Shown here piece by piece: positions 21,600 to 32,300 of a stretch of DNA of 64,000 bases (position 1 is its first letter; every line of letters starts with the position of its first letter). The notes below the pieces were generated by a model. That model searched no databases, had not been told where the DNA came from, and was given only the letters and a program-made list of their open reading frames with translations. The stretch is taken from the NCBI GenBank assembly GCA_947579605.1, contig OX388318.1, forward strand, positions 1,798,001 through 1,862,000. The letters run 5' to 3'. This stretch comes from Athripsodes cinereus. Lineage: Eukaryota > Arthropoda > Insecta > Trichoptera > Leptoceridae. A program made the translations under genes and the position numbers.

Positions 21600-22330
21600 G
21601 TAAGATTTCTTCCAGGCAACCTATACGAACATGTACATTTTTTTGTTTAGTTTTTACGGTTTAAGCAAAATTTTAATGCTGTGACCATGTAACGGAAATA
21701 AATAAATAAAAATGTTCAAATTATCACACATTCACTGCATAAGTATTTATTTTATTATATTATTTACTTTGACACAACATTACGAACACTGCCTCAAATA
21801 AAACATAATTATTTTAACAATAAAATGTGATACTGATTATGTAAACAGAATATATTATATTCTACGTCTGAGTCTCACTACCACTGTATTCTAGTACGGA
21901 ATGTTTAAATGAGAATCACAATAGTTCCTAACTAATAATATACATAAATAATACGATATTTAATTGCGTTTTTCAACTGCTAATAAATATTATGAACAAA
22001 AAATTTATTGGGTGGTTGTCATATAGGATATTAACATTCATATTTTATTTATTCTTTACTGTATATTGATTATAAACAATTACATAAAAGGTGTATATTC
22101 AAGTTAGATACAATCAATATATAAATATGGTGAGTTTATTGCAAAGGCATGATCTCTTACAACTAACCCAAAAGTTAAAAAAAAAACAAATTATAATAAA
22201 AAAAAAGTAAAACATATCTAACATAAATTTAAGTATATGAAAATAGCCATAAATAAGAAAGAAAAATGTGAGTATCAAGTCCATGTTTTAAAATTTTAGT
22301 ATTAATTTAACATGATTTATTATTATTTAT
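21600..22330. other. AT-rich spacer with old LINE tail
   Basis: A block at about 22035-22160 (ttactgtatattgattataa, and agtttattgcaaaggc) resembles the LINE remnant at 59166-59290. No gene is seen. Confidence 0.4.
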
Positions 22331-22512
22331 ATAATTGAGTTCGTCGGTAGCCTGGAGGTAGAGTCTCGGCCTTATGAACATGAGGTCCGGGGTTCGATCC
22401 CAGGTACCGGCAAACTCCCCTTTCACGACACAAGCTTTTAGCTTACTGTGAAAGGTGTATAAGGTTGTATTTGGGTTTATAACAAAACCCAGATATATCT
22501 TTTTAAAAAAAA
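22331..22512 (+). repeat. Family B tRNA-derived SINE, full length
   Basis: The best copy of the family. A box A-like tagcctggagg lies at 22348-22358 and box B ggttcgatccc at 22391-22401. It then runs through the acaagcttttagcttactgt body to a poly-A end. Confidence 0.85.
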
Positions 22513-22601
22513 AAAAATTTATATAAAAAAAACTGAATGACTCACCATAACAGCGGCAGTACAATATATTTCTCTAATCTATATCTATATATAGTGAGTT
22601 A

Positions 22602-22885
22602 CAATCCATCAGATTGGTCTGCAACGAGTTTAGATTTTCTTCTCCATTCCTCCCTATTTTCAGCTAGTCTCTTTAGTTCTGCATATGTGCCACAGTTCAA
22701 GTCCTTCTTCAGTTAGTCCATATAAGTGTCTCTTGGTCGGCCTCTACAGTTTCTGTCTCTCCCTCAGCGATGGTGATAAGCAGGCCTGGGTGCCTGACGT
22801 TGTGGCCAATCCAGTTAAATCGTTATTGGCTGATTCTTTTAAGAAGTTGCCTCCTTTCACCTACCCTGTTTAACACCTCTTCATT
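22602..22885 (-). pseudogene. LINE C-terminal fragment, third lineage
   Basis: The minus strand reads RGRPRDTYMD, a stop, then LKKDLNCGTYAELKRLAE and NREEWRRKSKLVADQSDG before a terminal stop. A second copy at 35080-35480 is interrupted by a MITE. Confidence 0.75.
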
Positions 22886-22899
22886 TTCGACGTATTCAT

Positions 22900-22955
22900 C
22901 TATACCATCATGACATATTCCACAAGTGTAATAGCCAGCGAACTAACTTCATAAG
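22900..22955 (-). repeat. Family T repeat, 3' tip
   Basis: Only the ataccatcatgacatattcc block and the following cacaagtg remain. Confidence 0.55.
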
Positions 22956-23061
22956 CATCCTTTCGTGAGTTTGTAATTTATGTTTGTATTTTCTGTGTCT
23001 CTTTTAAAAAATAAAAAAAACTTTTCAATGTAATCCATTACTTTTTGTGTATCCATATTAA

Positions 23062-23266
23062 ATGAATTAAAAAAACTTTAACTTTTTTATACACACTATT
23101 TATTTTTATTTCTGTATGCAATATTGTTTCGTCTCTTAATGAGACATTATCAATACTTAGTATCATTACAGTATTGATAATGTCTCATTAAAAGACGAAA
23201 CAATATTGTATACAGAAATAAAAATAAATAGTGTATATAAAAAAAGTTAAAGTTTTTTTAATTCAT
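23062..23266. mobile_element. Hairpin MITE
   Basis: Two arms of about 95 bp are nearly perfect inverted copies centred near 23164 (atgaattaaaaaaactttaa to the left). The loop is very short. The transposon superfamily is unclear. Confidence 0.8.
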
Positions 23267-23784
23267 AAAAAAAAGCTCATTTTTAATATCCTATATTCCA
23301 TGATGAGGACATGCTATCCATTCTGAATATTTTAAAACAATCAATTTATTATGACTTGACCTTGGAACTATAGCATATTATAAACTCAATGTTTACCTTA
23401 AAGAAGATTGCACTTCAAAGGTCACCATTACAAATATGCATATGATCTAAGTTCATTTCATTATATGAAAAGTATTACATATTTTAGATTAACATGGTGT
23501 GCCATTGGTAATGTTAATGTAATTATACTCTGATTACATATTTGGGTTATTATAAGTGAACTATTCTGGCCCACAATCTGTAAAATGTTGCATTGTTACT
23601 GTTTTTTGTAATCGACTGTTTTTTCTTTGGAAAATAAATAAATAAAAATAAACACATCACTCCACACCTCACTCTACCTCTACTGCTTTCTGACCTGATC
23701 TAGATACCATGCAAACATATAACATACATATTCAATGGATACTTTTAGGTGAGAAAGACAACCCAACTAATAATGTTCACCTAT

Positions 23785-23880
23785 TGAGTTCATCAGTCGC
23801 CTGGAGGTAGAGTCTCGGCATCATGAAAAAAAGGTGAGTGGTTTGATCCAGTAATATTTAGGTATTCCCGCCAAATTCCT
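23785..23880 (+). repeat. Family B SINE, degenerate
   Basis: Only the head is recognisable (gtcgcctggaggtagagtct). Confidence 0.55.
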
Positions 23881-25020
23881 CAATTTCATCATTGGTCCAA
23901 TCTGTCGGATGTACTTTACCAATTACAAGAAAAAAAATCAAAAATAGGCGTGTTTAGACCTTATTTATCGCCTATACAAAATGTCACGTGATCGCCGCTT
24001 GAAATACCTAGCCGTCACTCGCGGTTGCAAACCATTATGCTGCGTGCGTTCGTGCGCTATGGGTGTTATTTTGTGGAGTGTTTTATGGATTTTTTTTACT
24101 TTTTGTGCTAATTCTGGACGGTTTAATTAGTTTTTAGTACCTACTTAAGTTTTTGTTAAAAACAAATAAAAATAAATATTTTTAATAATAATAAATATTC
24201 TTATGTTGAACCCATTGTTGACAATACCGGAGCAGACATGACGTATCAAAATTGTTTTTGTTATATAACGCCGTTATTATTAATTTTTGAGAGTTGGTTC
24301 CTTATAAACATTTATTCTAGGGATCATTTTCTATAACATGCAATAAAAAAATATTCAAAAAGTGAAAGTTGAATTAATTCACTCTGCCATACACTTTTAT
24401 TTTTTCTTTATTCACTCACGGACAGGTTAACCAAGAACTTTTAAGAGATGGCTCCTTAATACAATAAAATCATGTGAATTTACTCAATATAATATGTTTC
24501 ATTTTAATATTATATAAGTAATAATATTGCAACACAGGCAATAAAAAGTAAAATAATGAATAAGGCAAACTTCAAACTGTCTAATAAAAATAAACCACAA
24601 AATTATGTGCCGGCATGATCATTACTTTTTACTGTGAAAATCAGTTTAAACGTAATGAAGTAATTTATATTATAATGTGTGCAAAATTACTTGAGAGTTG
24701 GAAAATATCGGAAGACAAATATTCCTTGTGTAAATAAACTGATGGAAATCAACTGTGGCTATTATATTTGGAAAGACATTTCTATCGCCCACACTTAGAA
24801 TATAAATACATTTTCTAAATATTCATGTGATTTCTCAGGTATGCATGCCATTTTTTCAGAAAAGATGTCTAGAATAAAATAATAAATTATCTATAAAATT
24901 AATAATTATTAATATTGTTTTAATGTTACATTGAGTATAACTAACGCACGACCGGTTTCGTGGTTCATCAGGTGCTGATCTATATTTATTGTAACATACA
25001 AAAATGTAACATTAATAAAA
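23881..25020. other. Intergenic, mostly AT-rich
   Basis: There is no supported gene. A GC-richer stretch at about 23985-24070 stands out, and a cgaccggtttcgtggttcat block lies near 24950. I see no class for either. Confidence 0.4.
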
Positions 25021-25023
25021 CAC

Positions 25024-25142
25024 TATACCATCTACTACACCATCACAGCATATCCCACAAGTGGAGTAATAAACTGCATATAAAAAACATGCAAACTTTT
25101 CTCTCCGTTCCAATATAAAATCAAGACATTCAGAATGGGTTC
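25024..25142 (-). repeat. Family T repeat, 3' half
   Basis: It shows the ctactacaccatcacagcat block at the tail and gacattcagaatgggt at the far end. Confidence 0.65.
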
Positions 25143-25239
25143 ACAATACTAATAATTATTCATTTTATTATATCGTTTAAAATGAAGTGTTACAAAGTCA
25201 ATGCCGATACAATCAATAAAGCTTGGATGTCCCTCTTTC

Positions 25240-25350
25240 AAAGCATTAGGAGTATCTTGGAAAGAGATGGCTCATTTGACATAAAGAAGCTTTGAATGGA
25301 GGAGGCTGGCTCTGCTCTCTGTTCTCAGGGAGACCTTTGAAAGACGATCG
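25240..25350 (+). repeat. LINE C-terminal remnant
   Basis: The tggaggaggctgg and ctctgttctcagggagacct blocks recur at 36190-36240 and 43790-43850. They read like the last codons of a LINE (WRR-LVSALCSRE style). Confidence 0.5.
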
Positions 25351-25606
25351 AGTCAAGTGATACATAGTAGCCCCAATAAAATTGTCTTACAAAAGTACAG
25401 ATAAATAGAAGTCCCCCAACTCCTGAAATATTGGAGAATGTGGTAATGTCAATATATTCATTATAAGAAACTTATTCATAAATGAAACTGTCAGAGACAT
25501 CTGTGAAATGATTCTTGAAGTTATTTTGATACCTGCTAACGAAACTGAATGCATTTTGACAGTAAACCAAATATAATATAATGAGAATTTTACTCATAAC
25601 CTGATA

Positions 25607-26094
25607 CAATTGATTCCGCTTAATTGGGACAAATCTCAAAGAACAGAAACCAATAGTAAATTTATATGTTTAATTGGGACAACATTCCGCTTAATTGGGA
25701 CATTTATTTAAGATCACAGCATATACCTATTATGCTAAAACAAAAGACAGGCTACACATGACTCATTTTTGCATTGAATTAAATTGTATGTACCTACCCA
25801 TTTATAAATTTAATTAGGATTTTTTTTTTCATAAAAGTTTATATTACATATTTGTAATTTATATAATTTATATTACCTGTATGTAATTTACAGTTTCCAA
25901 GAGTTTATAAAATAAAATTATTGAAAAAAAAAATACATTTTTTAATTTTATGTGTCTATTACTGGTTAATGGCCTTAGTTGCCAAAACCAAATAAATGTT
26001 ATAAAACAATGTGAAATTCGCTTAATTGGGACAGCCGCTTAATTGGAACAAAATGCCCAAGTCCCGATGTGTCCCAATTTAGCGGAATCGACTG
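25607..26094. mobile_element. pogo/Tigger-like MITE
   Basis: The ends caattgattccgcttaattg and its near complement at 26071-26094 are inverted, and TA flanks both sides (25605-25606 and 26095-26096). The motif cgcttaattgggac recurs inside. There is no transposase. Confidence 0.65.
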
Positions 26095-26678
26095 TACTAG
26101 TTAAGGCATTACAATGAATAAGATTGTGATAAATCCATATTTTTATTGACACAGTACAGAAAAGACATACCTAAATGAAACTCAAAATTTATAAAAAAAT
26201 AAACGATTACTACAAAGGAAGAACTATGCTGAAATTCATAATATATTATTCTTCACATAAAAACAATGATTCAAAAAATCAATACTTCTGTTAAAACACA
26301 TTTTACTAGCAACTGAGAATCATTATTAACCATAATAAGAATCATCCAAAACTTTGTATTCACAAAACTAACAAAAAAATATTCACCATTGGGTCCGTAA
26401 GTTTGATAATAATCAAAGCAGAAAATTACTTTGAAAACTTAATCACCTTCTCCATTTTTCAAAAATAAATACACAGTTTTGGTGACACGCTGAGAGTGTT
26501 TAGTGGTTGAATTTGTGCGTGTGTATTATTTTTAATATGTATATTTTTTCTTTACAGTAGTTTAATGTAACAGGCACATGTTTAGTGTGAGTCCAGTTAG
26601 ACTGGACTTGCATTGGTCGAGCGTTGTTTCTTCATCTCTAATTGTTACCTTTTCGTATGTGTAGTTTATACTTTAATA

Positions 26679-26868
26679 CAGCGGTTCTCAAAGTTGACTG
26701 GGCTCCAACCCATCTAGGAAAAAAATCCAATCTTGGGACCCGTCTTTTAGCTTTTTTTCTCCAAACATTGCTCCAACAACATTTTTTCATTCCTGTCTTA
26801 TACGGTGGTGAATTGTCTATTAGGGCCCACTCAATATTCGCTCACGACCCATAGTTTAGGAAATACTG
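26679..26868. mobile_element. hAT-type MITE, complete
   Basis: It starts cagcggttctcaaa and ends tttaggaaatactg. The flanks ctttaata (26671-26678) and ctttgata (26869-26876) form an 8-bp duplication with one difference. Confidence 0.75.
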
Positions 26869-26879
26869 CTTTGATATGT

Positions 26880-27519
26880 ATGCTGTAGACACGCCTAATT
26901 GGTGGGTTGGCCTCATCAGATCAACATTATTCTCTCTTTTTATTTTTCATATGTTTTTAGTCAACCTACTGTGTGTGTCTCTATGTAATAAATAAATCTT
27001 TAGTGATATTCAATCTTTAAAGAAGTTTTGGCCTCTTCGAGTAATCACTTTTTTGTTGTAGTAGTCTTGAATCTGCAAAACAATCTCGAAGACGTGAAAT
27101 CTGGATAAATGAATATAATACCAATATAAAAATATTGTGAGTGTGTAGTAAAAAGGGTTTAAAATGCGTAAGACCTTCTCTGTTTAATCTATCCATTTCT
27201 TTTCAGTATCAATCTCACAGGATTGCTTACCAACGCCACTGAGAGAAAATCAACCTGTCACCAGCTTCAGGAGATTACTTAAGACTACATTCTTCTTCAC
27301 TAGCGCTCTTGAAATGGTGTAAAGGCTATTAAACAGGGCCAAAAGTAAATCATTCAGAATCATCATTGTTCTAATAGTTTTCCTACCACTAATAATAAGT
27401 CTTGTATAAAAAGTCCTTTAAATGGATTGTTAGTTTTAACTTAGAGTATTAGGAACGTACACAGAAAAAGATATACCTACACAAAATAGATTGTGTCCAT
27501 GTTACAAGGTATTGTCTTC
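26880..27519. other. 3' side of the zinc-finger gene, no other gene seen
   Basis: It probably includes the 3' UTR of the minus-strand zinc-finger gene near its right edge. No element with clear ends was found. Confidence 0.35.
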
Positions 27520-28614
27520 TTACACTAAACACTGTTTTGTATGAGTCAATTCATGTTTCCTCAACAGCGCAGCTCGGTTATATCTCTTCAAACATATTTT
27601 ACACTGAAAAGGTCTTTCTCCAGTATGAACTAACTTATGAGTATTTAAATGCGACGGTTGAACAAATCTTTTAAGGCATATTTCACATTCGTATGATTTT
27701 TGTCCCGTATGTATGAGCTTATGAATATCCAATCCAGATTTTCGTGTAAATTTCTTGAAGCAGATATTACATTCAAAAGATCTTTCGCCTGTGTGAGTCA
27801 ATTTGTGTGTCTTCAAATGACTCGGCTGGACAAATCTCATAAGACAAATGTCACACTTGTAAGCTTTTTGTCCTGTATGAATCAATTTATGAACATCTAA
27901 ACCAGATTTACGCGTGAAGCGTTTGAAACATATTTCGCATTCGAAAGATTTTTCACCCGTATGAATTAAACTGTGCGTTTTTAAGTGAGCTAACTGTGTA
28001 AACTCTTTAAAACAAATTTCGCATTCAAACATTTTGTTTCGTTTGTTGTTTACAGTCTTTGTTTCTGTTGATGGGATTGTCAATTTTTTTGCGCAAATAT
28101 CACAACGATACGGTTCGGTGATTTCGTTTATCTTGTGATTGTAATTGTAGGTTCTAGAACAGGACACACATTGCTGATGTGTGAAATGTTGGGCTACTTT
28201 TTCTCCTGGTTTCATCAGATCTTCCGTCAATTTATCCACGCATTCGAAACAATAATACTTGCAAGATCCTTCGTGATAACTTTCGTGCAATTCAGAGCTT
28301 AATCGTAATTTTCCGCAGGTGTCGCACTTTGAATGATGATTTGTTTGTACATTATTATAATGCTGAGAAGTACTTGGCATAATATGTGAATTATTTTGCA
28401 ACCTATTGTGGTTTACTCCATCATACTCTATTTTTAAATGGGTTTTGTACTTGTACATCTGGAATGCCATATTTTCTGGGTCACAATTCAGATTTAACTT
28501 CTCGTCTTTAATGTTTGGAGGCCAATCAACATCCACGACAATAGACTCAGTCTTAGCACTTTTCAACAACACAGCAGTATCATTCTCTAATTGTGTATTT
28601 ATTGTTTTGTCCAT
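27520..28614 (-). CDS. C2H2 zinc-finger protein, six fingers, single exon
   Basis: A complete 364-residue frame. The chosen start lies in the context CAAAATGG, a good initiation site. The N-terminal 95 residues are acidic to neutral. Residues 97-175 contain paired cysteines (CDTC, CFEC, CVSC, CDIC), a possible extra zinc-binding module. Residues 196-358 hold six classical fingers joined by HTGEK/HTGQK-like linkers, so it likely binds DNA in the nucleus. Fingers 2-3 and 4-5 are an internal duplication: both pairs use TRKSGLD and VQPSHL in the recognition helices. No KRAB, BTB or ZAD domain is obvious. The target and role are unknown. It lies head to head with Eps15. Confidence 0.92.
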   Translation of the reverse strand: MDKTINTQLENDTAVLLKSAKTESIVVDVDWPPNIKDEKLNLNCDPENMAFQMYKYKTHLKIEYDGVNHNRLQNNSHIMPSTSQHYNNVQTNHHSKCDTCGKLRLSSELHESYHEGSCKYYCFECVDKLTEDLMKPGEKVAQHFTHQQCVSCSRTYNYNHKINEITEPYRCDICAKKLTIPSTETKTVNNKRNKMFECEICFKEFTQLAHLKTHSLIHTGEKSFECEICFKRFTRKSGLDVHKLIHTGQKAYKCDICLMRFVQPSHLKTHKLTHTGERSFECNICFKKFTRKSGLDIHKLIHTGQKSYECEICLKRFVQPSHLNTHKLVHTGERPFQCKICLKRYNRAALLRKHELTHTKQCLV

Positions 28615-29305
28615 TTTGCTTCAACATAACTAATTGTTTCAGCCTAAATTTTGTCCTCATATTGCTTTGTATACCTATTGAAAATCCTGAAACATTAATA
28701 AAATATTAGGAAGGTTTGTAAAGTATTCCCAAATCTCCTCGAATTAGTTAAGAATATTTTGGAAAGGTGATACATTAGAGAACTTAAACACACAGATTTA
28801 AGAAAAAGACTTAAAGTACGCGTCGGGACAAAAGATCGTACATCGGGACCAAAAGTTTCATAGATTTACGTGGGAATACGTAGACTTGGCAACTCTTTCT
28901 ATTTGAGACTTCTCTTGGAGACAAGTCTGAAATGTGCATTTGAATCATAGAAACTTTTGAATGGAAATTGAATTTATGGAGAAAATTATGAATATCTCAC
29001 CTTTCAAGCAACAGGGCTGATGAAATAGATGGAATATGTATATCGATATTATGAAAAAAAGTTAAATAATTGCAATCACAACAAACTCCATATTATCTAA
29101 ACGATTTGACAACTTATTTACGTTTGACGGTGACAGTTTGTTAAATAACACTATCCATAGACAATTGTGAGAAATTGTTTATGATTTTGTGGCATAAAAC
29201 ATGTTCCTTGCCTCATCAAATGTCACACGGGAGTTCCAAGACTTGGAAATTTTCATGACGTCTCGCTAATATGTCTATTGATTGGTCGACAGGAGATGTG
29301 AAAAG
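28615..29305. promoter_or_regulatory. Shared divergent upstream region of zinc-finger gene and Eps15
   Basis: Only about 690 bp separate the two start codons, which point away from each other, so the promoters of both genes probably lie here. No clear TATA box or initiator could be fixed by eye. I infer a bidirectional, housekeeping-type promoter. Confidence 0.45.
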
Positions 29306-32300
29306 ATGGCCGCCTTGCCTTCTCCTACGCAGGTAGATTCCGTGTTTTTATAATATTCACCGGGTTTAAATGTATTATAATGCTTTTAAAAAATAATTTG
29401 ATATTCCCTGGATAATATTACATAGAAAAATTTCCGTTTGAGCCGCTATTTTTTAAGTCGTTTACCGTCAATGTTATCGGCAGTGATTTGTTGGGGTGCA
29501 TTATCGAATTTTTATTCAGATTTTGTGTCGCTCTGTTTTTCATTTAGATCAAATTTCGTGTGATGTCTTGTATGAAATTAGCGTGTTATTTATGTGGGGT
29601 TATAATATAGTAAAGTACACGTTCATTCGAATATTCAATTAAATGTGATTTCACATTTTTATTAGTAGTCTTCCAAACGTCAAAGTCATTTGTATAATGT
29701 CGCACCCTCTGATTGATGTTATTTCAGATAATATCATTTGTTGAGTGTAGTTTATTATGTTTTACATAAATGTTACGTTATTTACAGGTAGCTGGTAATC
29801 ACAATGCCATATACGAAGCGTATTATAATCAGGTGAGTGTGAAATTGAGCAATATTATTATATTATGATTATTTTTCACTGTCCTTGTGCATTTGCAACC
29901 CCTAGGCACGGATGAAAGTATTAAATTTCCGCTCCCTTTTATGTCCTTCACCTACATTGTTGCACAATGCACTGCACAGGATGTAATACACTTTTTATTC
30001 ACATCTTATTGAATGAGAAAACAAAATGTGATATCATGCTTAGGTCATTGCAATATCCTTTTTCACCATTACCTGTCACATTTCTGTTTAAATTTAACTC
30101 ACAAATAAAAGTTTATAAATTGTATTATTAGCATAAGTAAAGCTTCAAAGAAAACTCTATTAACAATAATATACATATACAAATCAAAACATTTATTACT
30201 AAGTGCCTAAATTTTGTTCTATCCCTTTAACCCTGTTTGCTCACTAAATTGTTTTCATCCTCCCGTACCATACCATACCATTGCAGCATTTTCTATATGT
30301 GGGATAGTCAGTGGACTAACTGCATGTAAAAAACATGAAAATCGACCTCTTTGTGCCAACGAAAGCTATGGACATTCAGGATGGGTGGCACATCTCATCA
30401 CTGAATCGAAGGTGTTAAATGTCTTACAAGGGTTTTTTATGAACACCTGGCATTTGCAAAACACTTTAAAAACTTACAGATTAGAGTGGGAGATCTATTC
30501 TTTACCAGTGACTGCACAATGTACCTGCATTAGTTTGATGGAGATAGCGCACATCTGTTTTGTAGAATTTCAACATTGCAATTAAACTATTTTCCCGAAT
30601 TTCATTCTCAGAATTTAGGAAGTTGCATTATGGTATCCCCCGACAATTAGGTACGGAACAAGTACCTACTAACCACACTAGCTACGGTAGTACCTACATC
30701 CGACATTATACATTTCTTGCTTCCATTCAGCTTGTACACACCACTCCATGACTGTCTCATTCTTGTATTAGAATTTGCATTCTTATTATTAAATTTATTA
30801 TTGTTATCAATCATTGCTGTGTGATTTATATAACTTCAATAAAAGATTGCCTTACATTGTCAATCCATTTATTATTTCACACTATCTGAACACTCTCTCT
30901 GTACCATAGGACACATAGTTACATACCTTTACACCCTATAATTGGTGACCCCAACATGATCTCATATCATCTTATAATTGGTGACCCTGAGGTTCAAGTG
31001 AATAATAAGACAAAATATGTTATTTCAGGAAGCGCAGGCAAGGACCAACTATCACAAACATTCTATTATAAATCGCCTTCACATTCTCGGAAATAAATTC
31101 AATAATTTAATAGACTTGTTCCATGATCCAATCCACATACTAAAGTTAAATCTATTTGCACATTACAGTCACATTTATATGGACAATAATCAGGAATCAA
31201 CATCTTAGCAGGAACCCTTCCTCCTTTATATACCTACCCATGTTTTTTTTATATATGTTTGTAATATTGATTTATTAATATTGTGTTTGGTACCTATGTT
31301 TTGTTTTGTTATGATATTGTACCTATGTAAAAAAAAATATTGTGTAAAAGGCTAATTAGCCGTAAACAAATAAAATAAATAAATAAATAAGTGTTGTAAA
31401 TTTTCAGTAAAATAAGTGTAATATTTTGTATGTGCTAAACTCGCTATCAACATGTACTCAACTCAAAGAAGGATCCAACGATAGTAGATGTAATCCTGAG
31501 CTGGCAACGCCAGCGGTCCTGACAACACAACGAAATAATGCAGACATTCAGGATACAAGCAAACAAACATATACACTGGCTCCAGTATCTTGTAATCAAC
31601 ACGATTAAGATTTGTTTCTGGTGGACATCACCCGTACAACTGAGGCACTGGGATACTTGGTCAACAGGGCGGAAATTAAAAGCCAAGGTGGACATCACCA
31701 GCAGTCCAGCAAACGCACACACATCTACACATTATGTAACCCATTGACACATCATAGTCTTAACACACACTTTAGTTGGCAATACCTGCCAAGATAAAAC
31801 AAAGAATCTTAATAATTTTTTTGATTACTCAAGTTTTTATTCGGTTTTAATTGTTGTAGTGATCATGCAGTTGTGTTCTCATCGCTGATCTCTTTAAGAC
31901 CAAAAACTATGTTTTTTTTCGATTTTTCTCTTTATGCATTTGTACCTTTAATATGATATAAAATTGATATTACATGTTTTGTTATGTATTGCAGGTGGAC
32001 CCTAATGGTAGCGGCGTGATCCAGGCTCTGGATGCCGCAAGGTTCCTCAAGAAGTCTAATCTTAGTGATGTAATTCTTAGCAAAGTATGGGACCTTTCAG
32101 ATCCTTCAGGGAGAGGATATTTAGACAAGGTCAGTCACTCAATCAATCACTACAAATTAACAATCGCTCAGTTTCTTAAGCTGGCAACTCTAAATTTAAA
32201 TATTCAAAGAAGTGAATTTAACACGAGACTATCATATAAGGCTTAGAAAAGACAATTTCACTTTATTTGGTCGTGCCTCGGATGGGACTTAAACTCGCAA

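Noticed and set aside
22331..22410. Possible tRNA gene on the plus strand
   Set aside because: Same reasoning: it is the tRNA-related head of family B SINEs, found repeatedly with the same body.
31426..31797. Overlapping short ORFs as a gene
   Set aside because: Frames exist on both strands with no recognisable product or splice context.
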